A DNA stretch of 7,363 bases from contig JBAYUX010000052.1 in assembly GCA_041674865.1 (NCBI GenBank), positions 1 to 7,363 of the forward strand, given 5' to 3'. The DNA comes from CALREA01 sp041674865. GTDB taxonomy: Bacteria > Patescibacteriota > Gracilibacteria > UBA1369 > UBA12463. Both the position numbers and the translations under genes were made by a program. Shown here in pieces: positions 1 to 6,276 of this stretch. The stretch's first letter is position 1, and every line of letters starts with the position of its first letter. Under the pieces are notes generated by a model that saw only the letters and a list, made by a program, of their open reading frames with translations, ran no database searches and was not told where the DNA came from.

Positions 1-136
1 CATCGCGCAATACATGAGCGGACCTTTTTATGAGGCAACTGTAGTTGGAGTTCAGGGTGATAGGTGTCAAGTTGCCTATGCATTCGACAAGCAAGTTGCA
101 ACAAAAAACCTCAGCGAAGTGCGACTCACAAAGTAA
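1..136 (+). CDS. C-terminal end of an unrecognised protein with a Tudor-like tail (partial)
   Basis: The first whole codon is at 2 and the frame runs 44 codons to a TAA at 134-136; the 5' part lies outside the window. The visible tail contains the stretch FYEATVVGVQGDRCQVAYAF followed by a short charged part ending in EVRLTK. An aromatic residue, then 'EATVVGV', a turn with G-D, then 'QVAYAF' and a closing 'L-x-EVRL' resembles the five-strand barrel of Tudor/Agenet-like or SH3-like domains. This is pattern resemblance only; such small barrels are easy to mimic. No function is assigned. It ends 20 nt before the 3' end of the oppositely oriented tRNA-Ala, so the two are convergent, and I see no terminator hairpin between them. 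The codon pattern is uninterrupted, so it is likely real. Confidence 0.7.
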   Translation, partial: IAQYMSGPFYEATVVGVQGDRCQVAYAFDKQVATKNLSEVRLTK

Positions 137-156
137 CAACAAGAAAGTTTTAACTC

Positions 157-233
157 TGGTGGAGATGATGGGACTTGAACCCACGACCCCCGTCATGCCA
201 TGACGATGCTCTAGCCAACTGAGCTACATCCCC
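157..233 (-). tRNA. tRNA-Ala, anticodon GGC, CCA encoded
   Basis: On the minus strand it folds as a full cloverleaf: 7-bp acceptor GGGGATG/CATCTCC, D arm GCTC/GAGC, anticodon stem TCGTC/GACGG with loop ATGGCAT (anticodon GGC, complement at 197-199), T arm GTGGG/CCCAT with loop TTCAAGT. The discriminator is A and the CCA tail is encoded (157-159). Acceptor pair 3-70 is G-T, the classic alanine identity element, which agrees with the anticodon. The anticodon loop carries A32 and T38, the weak 32-38 pair known to be typical of bacterial tRNA-Ala(GGC). It shares almost all of its body with tRNA-Ala(TGC) at 4298-4374 except the anticodon arm, suggesting an old duplication. It lies downstream of rsmE on the same strand. 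Confidence 0.97.
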
Positions 234-235
234 AC

Positions 236-265
236 AAAGAAAAACCTATTTTCGAACAGAAATAG
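236..265 (-). terminator. weak terminator-like hairpin after rsmE
   Basis: On the minus strand CTATTT (246-251) and AAATAG (260-265) form a 6-bp stem with an 8-nt loop, followed by GTTTTTCTTT (245-236). It is AT-rich and therefore weak, and the T-run ends only 3 nt before the tRNA. It could end the rsmE transcript or be chance in an AT-rich gap. Confidence 0.4.
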
Positions 266-292
266 TAAAGAGCTTTTGATAGAGAATTGCAA
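264..292 (-). promoter_or_regulatory. possible promoter of tRNA-Ala(GGC)
   Basis: On the minus strand TTGCAA (287-292), a 17-nt spacer and TTTACT (264-269) match sigma70-type hexamers at 4 of 6 positions each. The predicted start near 257 would give a leader of about 24 nt before the tRNA 5' end. Matches are only moderate, and the element overlaps the hairpin at 246-265, so the two calls compete. Confidence 0.35.
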
Positions 293-306
293 CCTGAAAA
301 GTATTC

Positions 307-1044
307 TTAGAACGATTCAATTCGAGAAGCCAAGAGTGTAACGGCTGAGAGCGCTGCGGTTTCAGAACGAAGTACTCGTTTACCAAGTGTTACGGTGAAT
401 GCGCCAGCTTTTTTTGCGGTATCAATCTCTTTGTCATCAAAACCCCCTTCTGGTCCGATACAAATGGCGATTGGTTTAGCGGGATCTAAAGTGAGATCAG
501 AAATTTTTCCATCGATGACAAAGTGCGGCACGAGAAGTTCAATTTCTTTTTTAGCAACACGATCAAGTTTCAAAAACTTCTCAAAGGAAATAGCATCATG
601 CAAAACAGGAACGGTCGCACGTCCACACTGCTCAGCTGCCTCGACGAGGATGCGATGTAAACGATCAATTTTATGAAGTGACTCACGCTCCGTTCGTCGC
701 GTAATAATCGGATAGAACTCAGAAACTCCGAGCTCAGTCCCCTTTTGCAAAACCCACTCAAATTTTTCAGGATTTTTCAAAATGCTTTGAGCAAGAATAA
801 TTCCTGGGCGAAGCTCGTTGTCGCATACTCGAGAAGAAGAAACTTTTCCTTCAATTGCCTTTGAGGCAATCGCTGTAATTTCACCTTCATACTCACTTCC
901 ATTTCCATTGAAGAGAATAACTTTTTCTCCCACCTGAAAACGCAAAACTTTTTTCCACTGATGCGTGATTTCCTCTGACGAAATAATAAAAGATCGATCA
1001 TCTACAAAATCCTGCTCTTTAATAAAAAATCGATGAATGCTCAT
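307..1044 (-). CDS. rsmE: RsmE, 16S rRNA m3U1498 methyltransferase
   Basis: A 245-aa SAM-dependent RNA methyltransferase of the SPOUT superfamily, which methylates N3 of U1498 in the 16S decoding region. An N-terminal PUA-like part (about 1-75, opening MSIHRFFI) is followed by the knotted catalytic domain with the family's motifs: ELGV (104-107), EAAEQCGR (135-142), IGPEGGF (196-202) and LGKRVLRSETA (220-230). Length is normal for the family (about 240-250). I chose the ATG at 1044 because it gives the typical RsmE N-terminus; the frame stays open to 1134, but that extension would overlap the VIT gene. The start lies 5 nt after the VIT stop, so the two are probably co-transcribed. No Shine-Dalgarno-like sequence precedes the start. 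The target base U1498 is intact in the 16S of this window (complement at 4643). Confidence 0.96.
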   Translation of the reverse strand: MSIHRFFIKEQDFVDDRSFIISSEEITHQWKKVLRFQVGEKVILFNGNGSEYEGEITAIASKAIEGKVSSSRVCDNELRPGIILAQSILKNPEKFEWVLQKGTELGVSEFYPIITRRTERESLHKIDRLHRILVEAAEQCGRATVPVLHDAISFEKFLKLDRVAKKEIELLVPHFVIDGKISDLTLDPAKPIAICIGPEGGFDDKEIDTAKKAGAFTVTLGKRVLRSETAALSAVTLLASRIESF

Positions 1045-1049
1045 ATGTT

Positions 1050-1715
1050 TTATTGAAACAGGTAACCAATGTAATAACCAAGAAGCGCAGAAACGATACC
1101 GATAATCGCTAATTGAAGACCGCTCTTCCACCACGATCCTACGGTAATCTTCGCCTTATAGGCACCAGCAGCAAAGAGAACGACCATAGAAAAAATAATA
1201 GAAATGATAATGCTATTACGAATCGAGAAGAAAAAGAATGGAGAAAGTGGGATAAGAGATCCGATCATCGCAGCAACCCCAACAACGAGAGAAGATTTCA
1301 GTGCGCCCTCGCGAGTAGCGGGCGAAAGACGAAGCTCTTCAAGCATCATAACTTCAACCCAACGTTTCTTATCAGAAGTAATTTTCGTTACGATCTGGTC
1401 GAGAAGTTTTCCTTGAAATCCACGAGCGCTATAAATATTTCGAATTTCTTGAACTTCATCTTCAGGATTTTTTTCAATGAGCTCGGACTCGTGAACTTTT
1501 TCGCTCTCATAATATTCAACGTAAGCAAGTGTTGAAGTATAGGCAACCGCCGCCATCGAAATTGATTCAGCAAAAGCAGCTGCAAGTCCACCCGCAAGAA
1601 TAATACGAATCTCACTCGTAGCAGCCGCAAGACCTAAGATAACTCCAAGTACATTCACTAATCCATCTTGACCGCCAAGGATCATATCCTTGAGCATAGC
1701 TGCAATTTTTCTCAT
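1050..1715 (-). CDS. VIT1/CCC1-family iron or manganese transporter
   Basis: A 221-aa membrane protein of the vacuolar iron transporter (VIT1/CCC1, DUF125) family, which moves Fe2+ or Mn2+ across membranes, generally by proton exchange. Visible features: TM1 about 17-34 with the family opening DGLVNVLGVILGL (Asp17), TM2 about 37-60 with ESISMAAVAY, an acidic cytoplasmic insert about 66-128 rich in Glu (YYESEKVHESELIE) and ending in the Met/Glu pattern VMMLEEL (122-128), then TM3 (about 139-158), TM4 (about 166-187) and TM5 (about 199-219). In the characterised plant VIT1, Glu and Met residues in the insert bind metal, and the same kind of residues are present here. The start ATG has no Shine-Dalgarno but a promoter right before it. 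It sits 21 nt after the 513-aa gene and 5 nt before rsmE. The metal (Fe or Mn) and direction cannot be read from sequence. Confidence 0.9.
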   Translation of the reverse strand: MRKIAAMLKDMILGGQDGLVNVLGVILGLAAATSEIRIILAGGLAAAFAESISMAAVAYTSTLAYVEYYESEKVHESELIEKNPEDEVQEIRNIYSARGFQGKLLDQIVTKITSDKKRWVEVMMLEELRLSPATREGALKSSLVVGVAAMIGSLIPLSPFFFFSIRNSIIISIIFSMVVLFAAGAYKAKITVGSWWKSGLQLAIIGIVSALLGYYIGYLFQ

Positions 1716-1721
1716 GGCGAC

Positions 1722-1750
1722 AGTATAGTCTCGAGACTACTCTTTGACAA
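1722..1750 (-). promoter_or_regulatory. promoter of the VIT gene, predicted leaderless
   Basis: On the minus strand TTGTCA (1745-1750; 5/6 to TTGACA), a 17-nt spacer and TATACT (1722-1727; 5/6 to TATAAT). Six bases separate the -10 from the ATG at 1715, so the usual start distance places +1 on or next to the A of the start codon. The -35 lies inside the last codons of the upstream 513-aa gene. Confidence 0.6.
1726..1739 (+). promoter_or_regulatory. 14-bp perfect palindrome in the VIT promoter (operator candidate)
   Basis: TAGTCTCGAGACTA equals its own reverse complement. It covers the last base pairs of the -10 edge and most of the spacer of the VIT promoter, and includes the stop codon (TAG) of the upstream gene. 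It does not match the Fur, DtxR or MntR consensus as I know them. A 14-bp palindrome somewhere in a window of this size is not rare (expected about 0.4), so its position is the main argument. Confidence 0.4.
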
Positions 1751-3278
1751 TTCGTCTTTCTGTCCGATTTCGCTGACGCTGCTGAGGTGCGAGTCGGGGA
1801 AGAGGAAGATTCATTTTTTGATAGAACTTAAACTCTTGAGAAATGATCTTATAGGGACGTTTTGACTCCTCGCAAACAAGAACCTGATCACAAAATGAAG
1901 ACGGAGTATCTTGAATGGAATCAGGAATAGTAGGAGCGGTAAGATCAGACGTCATCTCCTGAGCATCTCTCCACTTCCAACCTCGCTGAAGTGCATCAGA
2001 TTTTTCCATCGGGAAATATGCCTGAGCCAACGTTTCATTGTAGGCGAACAAACCATGCGTCAAAGGAAAGAACTCCCCCCACTCCCCTGCCTGAGACATC
2101 GCCTGAATAATTCGAGCCATGAGCGTATGGTATTCGTCTTGCGTGTACTGCTTATTAAAAATACAGAATTGTTTATTACGAAGACCAACACAGCCAAAAC
2201 AATCCTTGCAGTTATAACAACTATCAGAATAAAAAAGATTGCTCGAGTCACGGCAAAAGTTTGTGAATCGATATCCGTATCCAATCAAACTCGTCGACTC
2301 GTAGCACAATTCTGAACCATCAAAAAAACAAACATCATGACAATCCTTTGCATTGAGACCATCGTGCAAATAGGCACAATCCTGAGAGTCATATATATCT
2401 TGTCCATCATGGACGTTCGTCGAATTCCAGATATTATTTCCAGTCACATTTTCAGAAGAAATATGAAATTCTTTTCGCACCGGAAAAAATCTCATGAAAA
2501 AAGTTTCGAAAAGCTTTTTCGCCTCTTCAAGGCGGGCATAACTTCCAGAAAAATAGTACTCATAGGTTTTTTGAAATTCTTCTTGTGTTACGGGTTTGTT
2601 GAAAATCTGATACTCGGCATTGCGCAATCCGATACAAAAAAGCGAGTTCTTGGTTCCGACACAGTCATACAAAAACGCAGAATCACTCGAGTTCATACAG
2701 TGCTGTCCAAAGCGCAAATTATAACATCCACGACAATCGCTACACTCATACACAAGCTCACAATTAAGACACCAGGTGCAGTCCATAACGTCTCGACAAC
2801 TCACCAAACAAAATGAATAAAACGAGTCCTGATTCCAGTTCGCTGAAGTGATGAGATGACAATTTTTATTTCCATCAGCGAAGTTGCAGTAGGGTGAATT
2901 TTCCGATTTATTATTTACAAGAGGCGCTCTTGGAACTCGCAACTGTAAGTCATAAAACTGATCGAAAAATCCTCGAGAAAAATCATACTCAACTCCATAA
3001 CCAAGTGGGTCCCAGTTACCTCCCCACCACTCATCATGAGTATAAACAACCAGAGGGCTATCTTCATGAAAAAAAGAAATCATCGACTCTCCACTCAAAG
3101 AACTCTTCCTCTTATAAAGATTATTCTCATTTCGAAATCCAAGACGACGACGCTTGCGCTCTTGAGATGAAAGTTTTGGAGCAGGAATACGATACAACTG
3201 ACCATTGATCACCGGAGAGATACTTTCGAGAAATTGAGCATCAGTACTTTCGCGATCAAGATGAATTTGAGGTTCCAT
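1737..3278 (-). CDS. Cys-rich repeat protein of a CPR-type family with degenerate terminal zinc-ribbon modules
   Basis: A 513-aa protein with 25 cysteines, 23 of them between 131 and 372. I recognise it as a large uncharacterised family common in CPR genomes (often mislabelled CaiB/BaiF-like); its function is unknown to me. Marks: RRLGFRNENNLYKRK (44-58), WDPLGYGVEYDFSRGFFDQF (89-108), a Cys-rich core, and GEWGEFFP (398-405). The core is an internal duplication: ELVYE...CIGLRN...IFNK...TQEEF (174-235) matches ELCYE...CVGLRN...IFNK...TQDEY (323-383), offset about 149. The spaced Cys/Asn/Asp pattern suggests a beta-helix-like fold (inference). The ends resemble each other: P-x-P-x-L-S (32-37) and P-x-P-x-L-A (492-497) sit where relatives, as I recall, have CPxCR zinc ligands. 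I chose ATG 3278; an in-frame GTG at 3314 would add 12 residues. It has no signal peptide or membrane segment. Confidence 0.85.
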   Translation of the reverse strand: MEPQIHLDRESTDAQFLESISPVINGQLYRIPAPKLSSQERKRRRLGFRNENNLYKRKSSLSGESMISFFHEDSPLVVYTHDEWWGGNWDPLGYGVEYDFSRGFFDQFYDLQLRVPRAPLVNNKSENSPYCNFADGNKNCHLITSANWNQDSFYSFCLVSCRDVMDCTWCLNCELVYECSDCRGCYNLRFGQHCMNSSDSAFLYDCVGTKNSLFCIGLRNAEYQIFNKPVTQEEFQKTYEYYFSGSYARLEEAKKLFETFFMRFFPVRKEFHISSENVTGNNIWNSTNVHDGQDIYDSQDCAYLHDGLNAKDCHDVCFFDGSELCYESTSLIGYGYRFTNFCRDSSNLFYSDSCYNCKDCFGCVGLRNKQFCIFNKQYTQDEYHTLMARIIQAMSQAGEWGEFFPLTHGLFAYNETLAQAYFPMEKSDALQRGWKWRDAQEMTSDLTAPTIPDSIQDTPSSFCDQVLVCEESKRPYKIISQEFKFYQKMNLPLPRLAPQQRQRNRTERRIVKE

Positions 3279-3361
3279 AAATAAGATATATGAAAAGTGA
3301 TACAAAGAAGCCACATCTTCCGTCGCAAAACCGATTGCGTCAAAAAAATTTCAGACACGTC

Positions 3362-3383
3362 AAAAAAGCCTTAAAATAAAGCT
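3362..3383 (-). terminator. rho-independent terminator of the TrmB-like gene
   Basis: On the minus strand AGCTTTA (3377-3383) pairs with TAAGGCT (3367-3373; one G-T pair) around a TTT loop, followed directly by five T. It starts 11 nt after the stop codon at 3394-3396. The stem is AT-rich but position and T-run fit well. Confidence 0.65.
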
Positions 3384-3393
3384 AAATCAGGTA

Positions 3394-4158
3394 TTAAAAA
3401 TTCCCAGCCTTCTGGGAAAAAATATGAAACTGCTCTCGCTGCATATCAGCAATCATTTTTGATTTCACAAGAACAGCACTCAGATCATCGTCAGATTTTG
3501 TCGAAACAAAGAGAACGTGATCTCCAGTATCAGAAAGAACCATAAAGCGATCTTTGAAGTCGATATCCAAAATCTTCACCTGACTTCTAAAAATACTCTC
3601 ATCATCTTTGGTACAGTAATGCGCAGAAACCGGTCCAAATGTGGTGCAAATTGCTTTATTGGTAGCGTGCTTAAGACGTTCAGTGCGAAATTGATTTCCT
3701 ACATAATGACCGCCAATCTTCGGTAAAAATCCTTCGAAGTCACCGAAATCCAAATTCACGGAGTAGTCTCGTCGACCTGCCATGCCTAAATATGCTTCAG
3801 CGATCTGATCGGCATCGTATAAATGCTGATACTCCTCTATCCCCTCCTGCGGCATGCTCAAAAATGGCGACAACCTCTTAAGTCCAGTAGAAAGATGCTG
3901 AAGTTTTCTGCTTGAAGCTTCTAGGTCAGCAACCAATTTTTTTAAAGATGCGGCACTCATCTGCTCACCATCTTCACGAATCATCTTCTTTTCACGCAAA
4001 CCATCGATAGCACGATACACGACACTTTTACTTAATCCGGTCGCACTCACGAGTTCATAGGAAAATCGAACCGGAGTTTTCAAAAGCTCGGCGTAGACTA
4101 TCGTCTCCGCCTCGCTACATCCCGCCTTAATCAGTAAATCTGCAAGTTGTTGCTGCAT
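3394..4158 (-). CDS. TrmB-family transcriptional regulator
   Basis: A 254-aa DNA-binding regulator. Residues 1-62 form the TrmB-type winged helix-turn-helix: AGCSEAETIVYAELL, then ELVSATGLSKSVVYRAIDGLREKKMI (35-60), where SATGLSKSVVYRAID is the recognition part. A linker helix follows (about 70-97, leucine-spaced, coiled-coil-like), then a C-terminal effector region (about 100-254) ending in VLFVSTK...AVLVKSKMIADMQREQFHIF, the shape of the phospholipase D-like effector domains attached to TrmB HTHs, without visible HKD catalytic motifs. TrmB proteins in archaea sense sugars, but the many CPR relatives have no known ligand, so no sugar is assigned. It is a single-gene transcript with a terminator at 3362-3383. 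The start ATG lies within a 12-bp palindrome (autoregulation possible) and lacks a Shine-Dalgarno. Confidence 0.85.
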   Translation of the reverse strand: MQQQLADLLIKAGCSEAETIVYAELLKTPVRFSYELVSATGLSKSVVYRAIDGLREKKMIREDGEQMSAASLKKLVADLEASSRKLQHLSTGLKRLSPFLSMPQEGIEEYQHLYDADQIAEAYLGMAGRRDYSVNLDFGDFEGFLPKIGGHYVGNQFRTERLKHATNKAICTTFGPVSAHYCTKDDESIFRSQVKILDIDFKDRFMVLSDTGDHVLFVSTKSDDDLSAVLVKSKMIADMQREQFHIFSQKAGNF

Positions 4159-4165
4159 ATATGCA
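4154..4165 (+). repeat. 12-bp palindrome over the start codon of the TrmB-like gene
   Basis: TGCATATATGCA is a perfect palindrome that contains the ATG at 4158-4156. It lies just after the predicted -10, where a repressor could act. Palindromes of this length are expected about twice by chance in this window, so the case rests on location only. Confidence 0.25.
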
Positions 4166-4172
4166 CCAAAAG

Positions 4173-4178
4173 ATAATA
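4173..4178 (-). promoter_or_regulatory. -10 candidate of the TrmB-like gene
   Basis: TATTAT on the minus strand lies 14 nt before the ATG at 4158, predicting a leader of about 8 nt. No convincing -35 is seen at 16-18 nt spacing. The rest of 4179-4252 shows nothing I can name. Confidence 0.35.
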
Positions 4179-4252
4179 CTCAGAAAGAGACTGTAGACCA
4201 TTTAAGAAGATTAGTCAACGTGCCAGAATCAGATAAAAGGCGTATCGAATAC

Positions 4253-4282
4253 AAAAAAAAACGGACCTCATTGAGTCGTCCG
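4253..4282 (-). terminator. terminator of the 16S/tRNA-Ala unit
   Basis: On the minus strand CGGAC (4278-4282) pairs with GTCCG (4262-4266); inside, CTC pairs with GAG around a small loop. It is followed by nine T (4261-4253). It begins about 15 nt after the encoded CCA of tRNA-Ala(TGC). It closes the ribosomal transcript with no 23S or 5S gene. Confidence 0.85.
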
Positions 4283-4297
4283 TATAATAATTATATC

Positions 4298-4374
4298 TGG
4301 TGGAGATGACGGGACTTGAACCCACAACCCCCTGCTTGCAAAGCAGGTGCTCTAGCCAATTGAGCTACATCCCC
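4298..4374 (-). tRNA. tRNA-Ala, anticodon TGC, CCA encoded, in the rRNA transcript
   Basis: Full cloverleaf on the minus strand: acceptor GGGGATG/CATCTCC with G3-T70, D arm GCTC/GAGC, anticodon stem CCTGC/GCAGG with loop TTTGCAA (anticodon TGC, complement at 4338-4340), T arm GTGGG/CCCGT with loop TTCAAGT, discriminator A, encoded CCA (4298-4300). tRNA-Ala(UGC) in the spacer after 16S is a classic rrn arrangement, but here it is the last gene of the transcript rather than lying between 16S and 23S. Confidence 0.98.
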
Positions 4375-4452
4375 ACGCGTTTCGGACCAAATGTGTAAAA
4401 GGAATTCCTCTTCCTGTTCGGCTTAATGGCCGAACGTGCGCTTTGCGCCGGT

Positions 4453-4478
4453 AAAAGAAAAAGCCCATAAAGGGCTTT
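4453..4478 (-). terminator. terminator-like hairpin inside the spacer
   Basis: On the minus strand AAAGCCC (4478-4472) pairs with GGGCTTT (4466-4460) around TTTAT, followed by TTTTTCTTTT overlapping the stem end. It has the form of an intrinsic terminator between 16S and tRNA-Ala. It is nested inside a 7-bp GC-rich stem, so it may instead be a processing or folding element; antitermination could let transcription pass. Confidence 0.45.
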
Positions 4479-4492
4479 CGGCCTTTCCGGCG

Positions 4493-4530
4493 CTTTAACA
4501 TCCAAAATGTAGTAGAGAAGTCTAGAGACA
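4493..4530 (-). other. 16S processing stem, 3' strand
   Basis: Reading the minus strand, TGTCTCTAG (4530-4522), the 13-nt block 4519-4507 and ATGTTAAAG (4501-4493) are exact complements of three blocks in the 16S leader at 6117-6152. This is the usual long stem that loops out precursor 16S for RNase III. Confidence 0.9.
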
Positions 4531-4598
4531 ACCTTCTGTCCGAAGACAGAAAGTCGACCTATCCAAATCCCCGAAGGGAGATGGACTATTTCCTCTGT

Positions 4599-6057
<1,459 letters not shown>

Positions 6058-6077
6058 AATTAGTTTAGACTCGGGAT

Positions 6078-6091
6078 CCATATAAATATGG
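6078..6091 (-). other. small hairpin in the 16S leader
   Basis: CCATA-TTTA-TATGG on the minus strand forms a 5-bp hairpin about 20 nt before the mature 16S 5' end, within the looped-out leader segment. Its role is unknown. Confidence 0.4.
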
Positions 6092-6116
6092 GGACCAGAG
6101 TTTTGTTTTAAAATTG

Positions 6117-6152
6117 TGTCTCTAGTTTCTCTACTACATCTGAATGTTAAAG
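6117..6152 (-). other. 16S processing stem, 5' strand
   Basis: Reading the minus strand, CTTTAACAT (6152-6144), a 13-nt block (6139-6127) and CTAGAGACA (6125-6117) pair exactly with 4493-4530: 9 + 13 + 9 = 31 Watson-Crick pairs, interrupted by a small internal loop (TCAG opposite TTTGG) and a 1/2-nt bulge. It is the upstream half of the precursor-16S RNase III stem. Confidence 0.9.
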
Positions 6153-6156
6153 GACG
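6143..6156 (-). promoter_or_regulatory. boxA-like antitermination element in the 16S leader
   Basis: CGTCCTTTAACATT on the minus strand matches the boxA core (TGCTCTTTAACA) at 9 of 12 positions. boxA is bound by NusB/NusE in rRNA antitermination. Here it lies at the base of the processing stem and partly pairs with the spacer, unlike E. coli where boxA precedes the stem. The call is tentative. Confidence 0.4.
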
Positions 6157-6199
6157 CGAAAAATTTGCAACCCATAAAGCTAAATAAGCTTCAAGAGCA

Positions 6200-6222
6200 G
6201 AGGCATTGTATTCAAATGCCTC
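6200..6222 (+). promoter_or_regulatory. 8-7-8 inverted repeat over the rRNA promoter
   Basis: GAGGCATT (6200-6207) and AATGCCTC (6215-6222) are exact inverted repeats around 7 nt. They cover half the spacer, the -10 hexamer and the GC-rich discriminator of the 16S promoter, where a repressor or activator dimer would sit. Confidence 0.4.
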
Positions 6223-6233
6223 GACCGAGTCAA
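6205..6233 (-). promoter_or_regulatory. 16S rRNA promoter
   Basis: On the minus strand TTGACT (6228-6233; 5/6), a 17-nt spacer, TACAAT (6205-6210; 5/6). The discriminator after the -10 is GCCTCT, and G/C-rich discriminators are a known mark of stringently controlled rRNA promoters. The predicted start near 6198 gives a leader of about 140 nt containing the processing stem. A/T-rich sequence lies upstream of the -35 (UP-element-like), shared with the divergent yggS promoter. Confidence 0.8.
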
Positions 6234-6238
6234 GGACA

Positions 6239-6267
6239 TTTTCAAAGAAATTCAAACAATGTAGAAT
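6239..6267 (+). promoter_or_regulatory. promoter of the YggS-family gene, divergent from 16S
   Basis: TTTTCA (6239-6244; 4/6), a 17-nt spacer, TAGAAT (6262-6267; 5/6). The ATG follows 9 nt after the -10, so the leader would be about 3 nt. Its -35 is 5 bp from the -35 of the 16S promoter on the other strand, so the two polymerases would compete or be co-regulated. Confidence 0.55.
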
Positions 6268-6276
6268 AAGGCCAGA

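Larger units (their letters stand above)
4375..4598 (-). other. spacer between 16S and tRNA-Ala with several hairpins
   Basis: This 224-nt transcribed spacer holds no gene but is heavily structured. In transcript order it has a TCCC-TTCG-GGGA hairpin (4579-4568), a CTTTCTGTC-TTCG-GACAGAAGG hairpin (4553-4532), the 3' strand of the 16S processing stem (4530-4493), a GC-rich outer stem GCGCCGG/CCGGCGC (4493-4487 with 4451-4445) enclosing a terminator-like hairpin, and GTTCGGC/GCCGAAC (4435-4429 with 4422-4416). The two UUCG tetraloops are typical of very stable rRNA-type hairpins. Confidence 0.8.

Noticed and set aside
1045..1134. In-frame N-terminal extension of RsmE from 1134
   Set aside because: It would overlap the 3' end of the VIT gene by 85 nt and add 30 residues unlike any RsmE; the ATG at 1044 gives the standard N-terminus.
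1113..3208. Plus-strand frames of 65-159 codons opposite VIT and the Cys-rich gene
   Set aside because: They are antisense shadows with low-complexity composition; the minus-strand frames carry all recognisable motifs.
3279..3314. GTG start at 3314 for the Cys-rich protein
   Set aside because: It adds 12 residues with no family resemblance that I can see; the ATG at 3278 has a -10-like TATATC directly upstream. Not fully excluded.
6190..6199. TGCTCTTGAA on the minus strand, resembling boxA
   Set aside because: It lies at the predicted transcription start, so it would be incomplete or at the very 5' end of the RNA; the better placed element is at 6143-6156.
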